From contig JAAHHJ010000014.1 of assembly GCA_010692425.1 (NCBI GenBank), forward strand, positions 248,001 to 312,000: a stretch of 64,000 bases of DNA, read 5' to 3'. This document shows, one piece after another, positions 45,901-55,217 of the stretch; position 1 is the stretch's first letter; every line of letters starts with the position of its first letter. The notes under the pieces were generated by a model that saw only the letters and a list, made by a program, of their open reading frames with translations, did not search any database and was not told the DNA's origin. The translations under genes and the position numbers were made by a program. Origin of the DNA: Symploca sp. SIO3C6 (GTDB lineage Bacteria; Cyanobacteriota; Cyanobacteriia; Cyanobacteriales; Coleofasciculaceae).

Positions 45901-46350
45901 GTAGTGCTAGAGGCTTTACCTTTAACACTCAATGGTAAAGTAGACAAGCGCACTCTACCGGCACCAGAAAATTGCCTACAGTTAAAGGAAGCTTATGTAA
46001 TGCCTCAAACTGAAGCAGAGCGGCTCATTGCTACTGTTTGGCAAGAAATGCTTCAACTAGAAAAAGTAGGTATTAATGATAATTTCTTTAGCTTGGGGGG
46101 ATATTCATTACTTCTCGTCAAAACTCAAGCAAAGTTAAACGAAATCTTTAGTAAAGAAATATCAGTGCTTGAACTTTTTCAGTACACAACTATAAAAAGT
46201 CTGGCACAATATCTAAATAATAAAACTGATGTAGAAAAAAATAAAAAAACTACTTCTAGAAATATACAAAACCGTGCAAGTAAGCAAAAAGAAGCTCTAA
46301 AGAAACAGAAACAATTGCTCAAGCAACGAGGGGGAAAAGCAAATGGATAA
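42976..46350 (+). CDS. NRPS module: C - A (degenerate) - PCP
   Basis: 1124 residues from the ATG at 42976 (a TTG at 42955 is less likely). The C domain has an intact HHIVFDG beginning at H182. In the A domain the ATP-binding A3 loop, normally SGSTG, reads S660-E-S-A-E (YASESAEKPKG), and A8 has GSIDHQ...ELTEIE instead of GRxDxQ...ELGEIE. A5 (VYGSTEAT), A7 (YKTGD) and A10 (NGKVDKR) remain. Loss of both glycines of the loop suggests little or no adenylation. PCP serine S1044 (LGGYSL) is present, so the carrier might be loaded by another A domain. C-terminal basic helix (KQKEALKKQKQLLKQ) is a docking tail for the next KS. Overlaps the PKS gene by 8 bases. Confidence 0.9.
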   Translation: MDLQKKEKIVARRSKLSPAQQMLLQKRLRSEIKSDSKLNIIPRRSSTSPAPLSFSQQRLWFLQQLEPSSAFYNEHGSIQLTGFLNVAALEQSINEIVRRHESLRTTFEMMEGQPVQIIAPNLSLTLPVIDLQDLPEAEQKTEVKLLETKQIQQPFDLIQGPLLRWMLLQLGKQKHILLFTVHHIVFDGWSVGVMFRELSDFYQAFSTGKPASLPELPIQYADFALWQQQDLHKEKLQSQLSYWKQQLANAPTMLQLSTDRPRPPVQSHRGAKQTFLLPKSLTVALQAIGKKAETTLFITLLSAFKILLYRYTGQEDIVVGSGIVNRNRAEIEGLIGCFVNSLVLRTDLSNNPTFEELLGRVRTVTMGAYAHKDLPFGKLVEELRQERDANYNPLFQVSFALQNNPKGKFELPGLTITFLEVERTKAVLDLRLDITETDEGLECFWEYSTDLFDAATIIRMSGHFQTLLEAIAVNPQQRISQLPILTEAEEQQLLSEWNQTQVPYPKDICIHQLFEAQVEKTPDAVAVVFEDQQLTYRELNQQANQLAHYLKKLGAKPEVLVGICVERSLEMIIGLLGILKAGGAFVPIDPAYTQEDLAYMLSDSQVSLLLTTKELGAKLPEHQANVVEIDTDWEIIHEESRENPLTDLNSENLAYVIYASESAEKPKGVLTIHKGLCNLVEAQISLFDVKPESRVLLFFSLSFDVSIGEIFTTFSSGATLYLGKPESFLSGSALMQLLREYAINHVSLLPSALRLLLHEELPSLRTIIVSGENCSSELVTFWSKDRKLFNVYGSTEATICTAVAECDHGSQKLGICRPIANKQLYILDSNLQTVPIGIPGELYIGGIGLARGYLNCPELTSQKFIFNPFSDEPGARLYKTGDLCRYLPNGNIEYLGSIDHQVRIRGLRIELTEIEAALAKHPAIKEVVVIVREEDSDDKQLVAYLVQNQELNLTISELQNFLKEKLPIYMMPSVFVVLEALPLTLNGKVDKRTLPAPENCLQLKEAYVMPQTEAERLIATVWQEMLQLEKVGINDNFFSLGGYSLLLVKTQAKLNEIFSKEISVLELFQYTTIKSLAQYLNNKTDVEKNKKTTSRNIQNRASKQKEALKKQKQLLKQRGGKANG

Positions 46351-49300
46351 GTGGGAAACAGAAGCTTCTGTAGAACCAATAGCCATAATCGGCATGGTAG
46401 GTCGTTTTCCGGGAGCTAAAAATGTTGATGAGTTTTGGCAAAACTTGCACGATGGTGTGGAGTCTATTTCCTTCTTCACTGATGAAGAATTAGTTGCTGC
46501 AGGTATAGATTCAAAAAAACTGAGTAACCCCAATTATGTCAAAGCAGGCAGTGTATTGTCAGACGTTGAGATGTTTGACGCCTCATTTTTTAACTTTGCG
46601 CCTTCTGAAGCTGAAGTTACTGATCCCCAACATCGTCTGTTCCTAGAATGCGCTTGGGAAGCTCTGGAAAATGCTGGTTATGACTCTGAATCATACGAAG
46701 GTCGCATTGGTGTTTATGCTGGTTCTGAATTCAACAGCTACTTGTTATTGAATATCAACCGTAATCTTGAAACTGCAGAAGATTTTTTCCGGTTAGTACA
46801 TGGCAATGATAAAGACTATGTAACTACAAGAGTTTCTTTCCAATTAAACCTAACTGGACCAAGTGTTAACGTTAACACTGCCTGTTCAACCTCTTTGGTG
46901 GCTGTCCAAATGGGCTGCCAAAGTTTGCTAAATTATCAGTCTGATCTGGTTTTGGCAGGAGGAGTAGCAGTTAACCTGCAAAAAGGATATTTGTACCAAG
47001 AGGGCATGATTCTTTCTCCTGATGGACATTGCCGATCCTTTGATGCTCAAGCCCAAGGGACGATTGATGGCAGTGGGGTGGGCATTGTGGTACTCAAAAG
47101 ATTAGAGGATGCCCTGGCAGATGGCGACTGTATTCAAGCAGTGATCAAAGGTTCAGCCATCAATAACGATGGTGCTTTGAAAGTGGGATATACAGCTCCC
47201 AGTGTAGATGGTCAAGCAGCAGTGATTTTAGAGGCTCAATCCTTAGCTGGAATAGATCCTGAGACCATCACCTATATAGAAGCTCATGGCACCGGAACTA
47301 CTCTAGGAGATCCTATTGAAATCGCAGCACTCAGACAAGCTTTTTCTACCAGTACCCAGAAGCAGGGCTTTTGTGGCATTGGCTCAGTAAAAACCAATTT
47401 TGGACATCTGGGTTCAGCTGCTGGTGTAACCGGCTTAATCAAGACAGTGCTAGCACTTAAAAACAAACAGATACCACCGAGCCTGCACTTTGAGAAACCT
47501 AATCCTGAGATAGACTTCGCCAACAGCCCTTTTTACGTCAATAGCAAGCTCTCAGAGTGGAACACCAACGGCACTCCTCGCCGTGCAGGAGTGAGTTCTT
47601 TTGGTATCGGGGGAACTAATGCTCATGTTGTCCTCGAAGAAGCCCCAACGGTTGAGCCTTCGGGAAAGTCCCGCCCCTGGCAGTTACTGCTACTGTCAGC
47701 CAAAACTAGCTCGGCTCTGGAGAAGGCAACAGCTAATTTAGCTCAACAATTGCATAGTGAACTGAAATTAGCAGATGTAGCTTACACCCTTAGCCTGGGG
47801 CGCAGAGCTTTCAACCATCGACGAATGCTAGTTTGCCAGGATGTTGAGCAGGCAAAGAGCGCGCTGAGTACCCTCGAGCCAAAACAAATTCTTACTCAAT
47901 TCCAAGAGCCTGGAGAGCGCTCAATAGTATTTATGTTCTCAGGGCAGGGGGCACAGTACGTCAATATGACGCGGGAACTCTACGAGGTTGAACCCACATT
48001 TCGTCAGCAGATAGATATGTGCTGTCAAATCCTCAAAGCTCACATTGGGTTCGACTTACGTCAAGTACTCTATCCCAGCCCAGAGCAACTAGCAGAAGCA
48101 TCAGAGCAACTGCAACAGACAGCAATTACCCAACCAGCACTGTTTGTCATTGAGTACGCCCTCACCCAATTATGGAAAGAATGGGGAGTCAATCCCACAG
48201 CAATGATTGGTCACAGCATTGGTGAATACGTAGCTGCCACAATCGCAGGAGTGTTTTCTTTGGAAGATGCCTTGGCACTGGTGGCTGCCAGAGGAAAGCT
48301 GATGCAGCAGTTACCCTCAGGGAGTATGCTGGCGGTGCCTCTTCCTGAAACAGAGGTGCAACCGTTTTTGGGTGAAACGCTCTCTCTAGCAGCGATTAAC
48401 GGTTCATCTTCCTGCGTAGTTTCGGGGGAAAAAGAAGCAGTAGAAGCATTAGAAAAACACTTAGCCTCCCAAGGAATAGAATGTCGTCGTTTACATACCT
48501 CCCACGCCTTCCATTCTCCAATGATGGAGCCGATCTTAGAGCCGTTTACTCAAAGGGTCAAACAAGTTAAGCTCCAACCTCCACAAATCCCCTACATATC
48601 TAATGTCACTGGCACTTGGATTACCTCACAGCAGGCAACAAATCCTTCCTATTGGGCAAATCATTTAAGGCAAACGGTGCGCTGGGGTGAAAGTTTGCAA
48701 GAGTTATTGAAACAACCAGCTCAGATTCTGTTAGAAATTGGACCTGGTCGAACCTTAACCACATTAGCAAAAAGACATCCAGATAAGAAAGCTGAGCAGG
48801 TTGCCCTCTCTTCAGTCAGACATCCCCAAGAAGCTGGCTCGGATGTAGAGTTTTTATTGAAGGCATTAGGTCGGTTGTGGCTAGCGGGAGTTGAGGTAGA
48901 TTGGTCAGGGTTTTATAGCCATGAGCAGCGCCATCGTCTCCCCTTACCAACTTATCCCTTTGAGCGTCAGCGTTACTGGATTGAGCTGCCCAAACAGGGA
49001 GATGATAAACGCGCCGCTCCAGTGTCACTGGAGAAAAAGCCGGATATCGCTGATTGGTTCTACATGCCTTGTTGGAAACAATCAGTACCCCCAATACCAA
49101 TCAAACAGGAACAATTAAGCTCACCAAAGTCTTGCACTCTGGTGTTTACTGATGAGTGTGGCTTGGGTAGCCAATTACTCGAGGGACTCCGAAGAGACAA
49201 TCAAGAGGTGATTACTGTCAAAGTTGGGGACAAGTTCAACCAGTTAACAGAGGGCGTATATACTCTCAATCCTCAACAAAGTAATGACTACGACAGTTTA

Positions 49301-50944
49301 CTCACTGAACTTCAACAACAACAGAAGCTACCAGAAACAATAGTTCATTTGTGGAGTCTCACACCTGTAACTCAAACTCAATCAGGACCGGCAGGAGTTG
49401 AGGAAGCTCAAGAAACCGGGTTCTACAGCCTTCTATTTCTAGCCAAAGCACTGGGGAAACAGCATCTGAGTGAGCAGTTGTCAATCACGGTTGTCTCTAA
49501 CAACATGCAGTCAGTGACGGGAGAAGAGTTGCTCTTTCCAGAGAAGGCAACTTTACTTGGACCAGTCAAAGTAATTCCCCAAGAATACCCAAACATCAGC
49601 TGTCGTAGTATTGATGTGGTTCTTCCCGCAGCCGGAAGTTGGCAACAGGAGAGACTTGCAGAGCAATTACTAACAGAACTGAAAGTCCCTATCTCTGAGG
49701 AGGTGATTGCCTACCGAGGTCATAATCGTTGGCTGCAAACTTTTGAACCAGTGCGACTCGAAGCATCTCTTGAGAAGACACCGAGGTTAAGAGAAGAAGG
49801 AGTTTATCTGATTACAGGGGGACTCGGGGGGATTGGACTAGTACTAGCAAAACATTTGGCAAAAACAGTACGCGCCAAACTGATTTTGACAGGGCGTTCA
49901 GCTTTTCCTGCAAGACTTGATTGGGATAGCTGGTTGGCAATTCACGATCAGACTGATAGCACCAGTCGCAAGATTCTCAAAGTACAAGAACTCGAAGAGT
50001 TGGGTGCAGAGGTTTTGGTGATTAGTGCTGATGTGGCAAATTTAGCACAAATGACCAATGCGATCGCTCAGGCTAAGTCAAAGTTTGGTCAGCTCCATGG
50101 TGTAATCCATGCTGCCGGAATTGTTGAAGGAAATTCATTGGACACTATTGCACAGATAAATAAAACTAAGTGTCAGCAGCAATTTCAACCCAAAGTCTAT
50201 GGACTTTTAGTATTAGAAAAAATCTTGCATAATCAAGAGCTAGATTTTTGTTTGTTAATGTCTTGTTTATCATCAGTTTTAGGAGGATTAGGATATGTGG
50301 CCTATGCAGCGGCCAATCTGTTTATGGATAATTTTGTGTACAGTTATAACCAAAACAATTTTATTGAATGGCTGAGCGTGAATTGGGATGATTTGCAAGT
50401 TGACGAAGAAAAAAAAGAAGCTACATATTTTGGCTCAAATTTATTTGAATTTGCGATAGAACCGGAAGCAGGTGTAAACCCATTACAAAGGATTTTAGGT
50501 TGTAGTAAATTCAATCAAGTAGTTGTCTCAACTCGAGACCTATACTCAAGGATTGACCAATGGACTAACCCTGAATCTTTGGCAGAGAAAGCTGCTGAAC
50601 AAAAAGCTTCACTTCACCCAAGACCAGATTTGCAGAATGCTTATGCGGCTTCCAGAAATGAGATTGAGCAGGTGATAGTCAAAATATGGCAAGAGGTTCT
50701 TGGGATTAACAACGTAGGTATCCACGATAATTTCTTTGAATTAGGGGGAGATTCACTGATGGCAATGCAAGTCATATCTCGGATAAAAAAAACACTTCAG
50801 ATAGAGTTGTCTATTAACAGCATGTTTGAGACACCCACTGTGGCTGGCATATCTGAACAAATTGAAAATATACACTTGACAACCCAACAACAGCAAACTT
50901 CCACCACTGCTGCTTTGGGTAGTCGTGAGGAGGGAGTATTATGA
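46343..50944 (+). CDS. Type I PKS module: KS - AT(malonyl) - KR - ACP (second copy)
   Basis: 1533 residues with the same order as the first PKS. KS C181 in TACSTS, EAHGTGT, KTNFGHLGSAAG; AT S625 in GHSIGEY with HAFH from 721, hence malonyl-CoA; KR NADPH loop GGLGGIG from 1159 and Y-x-x-x-N in VAYAAANLF; ACP S1471 (LGGDSL). Long stretches, especially AT to KR start, are nearly identical in DNA to the first PKS, while the post-Rossmann part of the KR differs. It follows a C-A-PCP module and precedes another, so it inserts a second beta-hydroxy two-carbon unit. Its stop overlaps the next start (ATGA). Confidence 0.92.
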   Translation: MDKWETEASVEPIAIIGMVGRFPGAKNVDEFWQNLHDGVESISFFTDEELVAAGIDSKKLSNPNYVKAGSVLSDVEMFDASFFNFAPSEAEVTDPQHRLFLECAWEALENAGYDSESYEGRIGVYAGSEFNSYLLLNINRNLETAEDFFRLVHGNDKDYVTTRVSFQLNLTGPSVNVNTACSTSLVAVQMGCQSLLNYQSDLVLAGGVAVNLQKGYLYQEGMILSPDGHCRSFDAQAQGTIDGSGVGIVVLKRLEDALADGDCIQAVIKGSAINNDGALKVGYTAPSVDGQAAVILEAQSLAGIDPETITYIEAHGTGTTLGDPIEIAALRQAFSTSTQKQGFCGIGSVKTNFGHLGSAAGVTGLIKTVLALKNKQIPPSLHFEKPNPEIDFANSPFYVNSKLSEWNTNGTPRRAGVSSFGIGGTNAHVVLEEAPTVEPSGKSRPWQLLLLSAKTSSALEKATANLAQQLHSELKLADVAYTLSLGRRAFNHRRMLVCQDVEQAKSALSTLEPKQILTQFQEPGERSIVFMFSGQGAQYVNMTRELYEVEPTFRQQIDMCCQILKAHIGFDLRQVLYPSPEQLAEASEQLQQTAITQPALFVIEYALTQLWKEWGVNPTAMIGHSIGEYVAATIAGVFSLEDALALVAARGKLMQQLPSGSMLAVPLPETEVQPFLGETLSLAAINGSSSCVVSGEKEAVEALEKHLASQGIECRRLHTSHAFHSPMMEPILEPFTQRVKQVKLQPPQIPYISNVTGTWITSQQATNPSYWANHLRQTVRWGESLQELLKQPAQILLEIGPGRTLTTLAKRHPDKKAEQVALSSVRHPQEAGSDVEFLLKALGRLWLAGVEVDWSGFYSHEQRHRLPLPTYPFERQRYWIELPKQGDDKRAAPVSLEKKPDIADWFYMPCWKQSVPPIPIKQEQLSSPKSCTLVFTDECGLGSQLLEGLRRDNQEVITVKVGDKFNQLTEGVYTLNPQQSNDYDSLLTELQQQQKLPETIVHLWSLTPVTQTQSGPAGVEEAQETGFYSLLFLAKALGKQHLSEQLSITVVSNNMQSVTGEELLFPEKATLLGPVKVIPQEYPNISCRSIDVVLPAAGSWQQERLAEQLLTELKVPISEEVIAYRGHNRWLQTFEPVRLEASLEKTPRLREEGVYLITGGLGGIGLVLAKHLAKTVRAKLILTGRSAFPARLDWDSWLAIHDQTDSTSRKILKVQELEELGAEVLVISADVANLAQMTNAIAQAKSKFGQLHGVIHAAGIVEGNSLDTIAQINKTKCQQQFQPKVYGLLVLEKILHNQELDFCLLMSCLSSVLGGLGYVAYAAANLFMDNFVYSYNQNNFIEWLSVNWDDLQVDEEKKEATYFGSNLFEFAIEPEAGVNPLQRILGCSKFNQVVVSTRDLYSRIDQWTNPESLAEKAAEQKASLHPRPDLQNAYAASRNEIEQVIVKIWQEVLGINNVGIHDNFFELGGDSLMAMQVISRIKKTLQIELSINSMFETPTVAGISEQIENIHLTTQQQQTSTTAALGSREEGVL

Positions 50945-53900
50945 AAACTATAGATGAGTTATTATCTTACTTTCAAAGTCTAGATGTAAGGCTCTGGGCC
51001 GATGGTGATCAGCTACATTACAATGCCCCCGAAGGAACGCTAACACCGACTCTGAAGTCTCAGTTGCGAGAGCGCAAATCAGACATAATTGACTTTTTGC
51101 AAAAAATTGATTTTGCCTCAAGTTCTAGTATTAATTCAATTCTGCCTATCCCAAGAGATAAAGAGCTACCCTTGTCCTTTGCACAGCAGCGGCTGTGGTT
51201 TCTCCAGCAGTTGCAACCAGATAGCTCTTTTTACAATGAATATGGAGCCTTACAGCTGACAGGTTCACTTGACATAGCAGCATTTGAGCAAAGTCTCAAC
51301 GGGATTGTGCGGCGTCACGAAGCTATGTGCACTACTTTCAAGATGGTGGAAGGGGAACCAGTTCAAACTATAGCCCCAAGCCTAACCTTAACACTGCCAG
51401 TGGTAGATTTGTGCGAGTTGCCAGAAGCTGAGCAGGCAAAAGAAGTCCAGAGGTTGTCGATTGAGCAGAGTCAACGCCCCTTCGACTTGGTTCAAGATCC
51501 TCTGTTCCGATTTACACTACTGCAGCTAAATGAACAGAAATATATTTGGCTATACACCATACATCACATTGTCTTTGATGATTGGTCAGTGGGCGTAATA
51601 ATTCGTGAATTGTCAGACCTTTACGAAGCCTTCTCTAGCGGAAAACCGGCGTCACTGCCTGAGTTGCCCATCCAATATGCTGACTTTGCTGTTTGGCAGC
51701 GACAACAGTTACAGGGAGAAAAGCTCAAGTCTCAACTGTCTTACTGGAAGCAGCAATTGTCAAATGCGCCACCCCTGCTGCAACTACCTACAGATCGACC
51801 ACGACCAACAGTTCAAACTTACCGGGGGGCAAAGCTATCATTCCTGTTGCCTAAGAGTTTGACTGAGGCACTTAAGGCTATTGCTCAGAAAGCACAGGCA
51901 ACTCTGTTCATGATCCTGCTGAGTGCCTTCAAACTATTGCTCTACCGCTACAGTGGGCAAGAAGACATCATCGTCAGTTCAGCTATTGCCAACCGTAACC
52001 GAGCTGAAATTGAAGGACTGATTGGTTTTTTTGTCAATGTGCTACTACTACGCACCGATTTTTCGGGCAACCCGACTTTTGAGGAACTCTTAGGTCAAGT
52101 GCGGAAGGTGACGATTGGAGCCTATGCTAACCAGGATTTGCCCTTTGAAAAGCTGGTGGAGGAACTACAACCAGAACGGCAGGTTAACTACAATCCGCTG
52201 TTTCAGGTGTCGTTTGGCTTACAAAATACTCCAAAGGTGAAATTTGAACTGCCTGGGCTAACCCTAACACCTGTTGAGGTTGAAGGCACCAGAGCTTTGC
52301 TGGATTTGCGCTTGGACATGACAGAGACGGATTCGGGGCTAGAGAGTTTCTGGGAATACAACATTGATTTGTTTGATGCTGCCACAATAAGCCGGATGAG
52401 TGGAAATTTCCAAACCTTGCTCGAAGCAATTGTGGAAAATCCCCAACAGCGAGTTTCTCAATTGCCCCTGTTGAGTGAAACCGAGCAGCATCTGTTGTTG
52501 AGAGAATGGAATCAAACTATAGCTCCTTATCCCAAAGATACCTGTATCCATCAGTTATTTGAAGCTCAGGTAGAGAAAACACCTGATGCTGTGGCGGTAG
52601 TATTTGAAGAGCAACAGCTCACCTATCGGGAACTAAACCAACGAGCGAATCAGTTGGCACACTATCTCAACAAGCTGGGGGTCAAACCAGAAATCCTGGT
52701 GGGCATCTGCGTAGAGCGATCGCTAGAAATGATTGTAGGCGTATTGGGCATTCTTAAAGCAGGTGGCGCGTATCTCCCCCTCGACCCAACATACCCCGCA
52801 GAGCGCCTTGCCTTTATGTTGTCAGATTCACAGGTTCCCATTCTCCTGAGAACACAGAAATTAGTCCACGAACCCCCCCAACACCATGCCCAAGTCATCT
52901 GCTTAGATGCAGACTGGACAACAATTGCACAAGAGAGTGAGCAGAACCCCGATAGTGGTATTACCGTCGAAAACTTGGCTTACCTAATCTATACCTCAGG
53001 CTCTACAGGGAAACCGAAAGGAGTCTTGGTTACTCATGAAGGATTGGGCAACCTAACCGAGGACAAGATTCGGACTTGTAAGGTTAAACCAGACAGCCGT
53101 ATTCTCCAATACTTCTCCTTGAGCTTTGATGCCTCCATTCCGGAATTAGTTATGGCTCTGGGTTCCGGTGCCGCCCTCCATCTGGCAAAGCTGGAGAATT
53201 TGCTTCCTGGCCCCGCCTTGATAAAGCTTTTACAGGAACAAGCCATTACTCATATTACGCTCCCTCCCCCAGCACTAGCGGTTCTGCCCGCTGCCGAATT
53301 GCCTGCTTTGCAAATGGTTCTAGTGGGAGGAGAAGCCCCTTCTCCTGAACTAATTGCCCAATGGTCAAAAGGGCGACTGTTTATCAATGCCTATGGTCCC
53401 ACTGAAACGACAGTCAACGCCAGTATGGTTGAGTGCGGCAACGACGGTCAAAAAATACCTACTGTGCGTCCTGCTGCCAATAAGCAACTTTACATTTTAG
53501 ACAAACATCTCCAACCTGTTCCCATCGGCGTGCCAGGGGAATTACATATTGGTGGAGTAGGTCTAGCGCGGGGCTACCTCAACCGTCCCGAAAAAACTGC
53601 TGAAGCCTTTATCCCCAATCCTTTTAGTGATCAACCAGGAAGCCGTCTCTATAAAACGGGAGATTTAGCCTGTTACCTGAGTGATGGTCATATCAAGCTT
53701 CTCGGTCGCCTCGATCATCAGGTAAAGTTGCGCGGTTTCCGCATCGAACTCGGAGAAATCGAAGCTGCACTAGTCAAACACCCAGCAGTGCGGGAGACCC
53801 TAGTCCTAGCCCGAGAAGACAAGCCTGGAAACAAGCGCCTAGTTGCCTATGTAGTCGCCAACTTAGATGAGCTGGACTCCAATGCTCAGACCTGGGAAAC

Positions 53901-54342
53901 TCAATCCCAATTGATTCGGCAGTTAGTTCCCCAACTACGTAGCTTGGTCAAACAGATGCTGCCGGAATATATGAGACCTAGTGCCTTTGTCATTCTGGAG
54001 GCATTACCCCTCAATCCCAATGGTAAAGTAGACCGCTGGGCTCTGCCTGTACCCGATACGGCTCGACCGGAATTAGAAGCCGCCTTTGTCGCCCCTCGCA
54101 CTCCCACAGAACAAGTCCTGGCTGAGATTTTTGCCCTACTGCTGGAGGTTGAGCAGGTGGGTGTTCATGACGATTTCTTTGAGTTGGGAGGACATTCCTT
54201 GCTGGCAACCCAACTCATTACTCAGTTGCATAAAAGGTTAGAGGTCGAGGTGACAGTTATTGACCTGTTTAAAGTGCCTACCGTAGCCGGTGTAGCTGAA
54301 CGCATAGAAATGATTAATGACAGGACTTACGCAGATGACTAG
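50941..54342 (+). CDS. NRPS module: TubC docking - C - A - PCP (last module)
   Basis: 1133 residues. 1-58 is a TubC-like docking domain (VRLWADGDQLHYNAPEGTL). The C motif is H208-H209-IVF-D213-D214: both His are kept, but the motif glycine is Asp. The A domain is intact (YTSGSTGKPKG, NAYGPTETT, YKTGD, GKVDRW). Pocket residues read D, A, P, T, L, G, A, V, N, K, which I cannot assign; the mostly small, neutral pocket argues against charged substrates. PCP serine S1086 (LGGHSL) lies near the end, and nothing follows: no thioesterase, reductase or terminal C domain. The release step must be done by another protein. Confidence 0.9.
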   Translation: MKTIDELLSYFQSLDVRLWADGDQLHYNAPEGTLTPTLKSQLRERKSDIIDFLQKIDFASSSSINSILPIPRDKELPLSFAQQRLWFLQQLQPDSSFYNEYGALQLTGSLDIAAFEQSLNGIVRRHEAMCTTFKMVEGEPVQTIAPSLTLTLPVVDLCELPEAEQAKEVQRLSIEQSQRPFDLVQDPLFRFTLLQLNEQKYIWLYTIHHIVFDDWSVGVIIRELSDLYEAFSSGKPASLPELPIQYADFAVWQRQQLQGEKLKSQLSYWKQQLSNAPPLLQLPTDRPRPTVQTYRGAKLSFLLPKSLTEALKAIAQKAQATLFMILLSAFKLLLYRYSGQEDIIVSSAIANRNRAEIEGLIGFFVNVLLLRTDFSGNPTFEELLGQVRKVTIGAYANQDLPFEKLVEELQPERQVNYNPLFQVSFGLQNTPKVKFELPGLTLTPVEVEGTRALLDLRLDMTETDSGLESFWEYNIDLFDAATISRMSGNFQTLLEAIVENPQQRVSQLPLLSETEQHLLLREWNQTIAPYPKDTCIHQLFEAQVEKTPDAVAVVFEEQQLTYRELNQRANQLAHYLNKLGVKPEILVGICVERSLEMIVGVLGILKAGGAYLPLDPTYPAERLAFMLSDSQVPILLRTQKLVHEPPQHHAQVICLDADWTTIAQESEQNPDSGITVENLAYLIYTSGSTGKPKGVLVTHEGLGNLTEDKIRTCKVKPDSRILQYFSLSFDASIPELVMALGSGAALHLAKLENLLPGPALIKLLQEQAITHITLPPPALAVLPAAELPALQMVLVGGEAPSPELIAQWSKGRLFINAYGPTETTVNASMVECGNDGQKIPTVRPAANKQLYILDKHLQPVPIGVPGELHIGGVGLARGYLNRPEKTAEAFIPNPFSDQPGSRLYKTGDLACYLSDGHIKLLGRLDHQVKLRGFRIELGEIEAALVKHPAVRETLVLAREDKPGNKRLVAYVVANLDELDSNAQTWETQSQLIRQLVPQLRSLVKQMLPEYMRPSAFVILEALPLNPNGKVDRWALPVPDTARPELEAAFVAPRTPTEQVLAEIFALLLEVEQVGVHDDFFELGGHSLLATQLITQLHKRLEVEVTVIDLFKVPTVAGVAERIEMINDRTYADD

Positions 54343-54743
54343 ATAAAACGCTATCTGTAGTGTGGGCAAAGGAGAACACTACAAAAGAACTAAGTACCTC
54401 CAATAAAAATTGATAACTAGTCTCAAAGTTTGAAGTTTTTTCTTTTTTTATAGAATAATCACTTCAATTCTAAAATTAATTCAGATTATTCTGTAGTCAG
54501 CTTAATAATTGAAAGTTCATTTGATCAACAATACCAACAAATTATGATTAGCACTCAACAAACTGTAAATTATCCCAAGGATGACAGACAGCATTACCGA
54601 ACTTCAGGGAGCAGGGTTTTTCCAAGATCATACAACCTAATTAAACCCCTTTTTCTTCAATATAGTGATTGGAAAAGTACAGTAGTTTTGATAGGTAAAT
54701 AGGGTCATAAACTGATTAATAAAAACTATATTCTGCCCTTCAT
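54343..54743. other. Intergenic gap within the cluster
   Basis: About 400 AT-rich bases after the last NRPS. No gene is seen. Because it is the largest gap in the plus-strand run, a separate promoter for the genes downstream is likely here, but I see no clear operator. Confidence 0.4.
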
Positions 54744-55217
54744 ATGACCCAACATAAACTTCCTTCTCGACTCTATTTACTTGTTCCTTGGGACTTACCT
54801 ATCCAGCAACAACTCAATGAGGCCAACAAAATCAAGTTGCGTCACATACTCAAACATTTGTTACACGCTTTAGAGCTGTCTTCCTATAAGGAAGCGCTAG
54901 ATATCATTAACCAAGAATTAGCTAATCTCGACATGAGTCATGTGTTACCGGCTTCAGTTGCTTCTACTCAAACCATGCTAAAACTTTGGGAAATTGAAGA
55001 TTTCAACAATTATTTTAAATTGATGCATGTACAAACGAAAGAACCTGCAGACTGTGTTATCTGGAGTCTCCTCACCGCCTATCAAACCTTTCTTACACTC
55101 GACGAATCTGGCAGTGAATTCGATTCGACTCAAGTTGAGTATTTGAAAGAGGGATTTAGAAGCTACGCTTACATGCTAGCAAGAGTTTTTAGCCTATCGT
55201 TAGAGGAAATCAAATGA
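54744..55217 (+). CDS. Hypothetical helical protein of the cluster (first of pair)
   Basis: 157 residues that I do not recognise. Composition and pattern are mostly alpha-helical (LRHILKHLLHALELSSYKEALDIINQELANL, then a long C-terminal helix VEYLKEGFRSYAYMLARVFSLSLEEIK). No signal peptide, membrane segment or catalytic motif. Its last four bases ATGA contain the start of the next gene, so the two are translationally coupled and their products may interact. Position between the last NRPS and the thioesterase suggests a role in product maturation or in the same regulon. Confidence 0.65.
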   Translation: MTQHKLPSRLYLLVPWDLPIQQQLNEANKIKLRHILKHLLHALELSSYKEALDIINQELANLDMSHVLPASVASTQTMLKLWEIEDFNNYFKLMHVQTKEPADCVIWSLLTAYQTFLTLDESGSEFDSTQVEYLKEGFRSYAYMLARVFSLSLEEIK

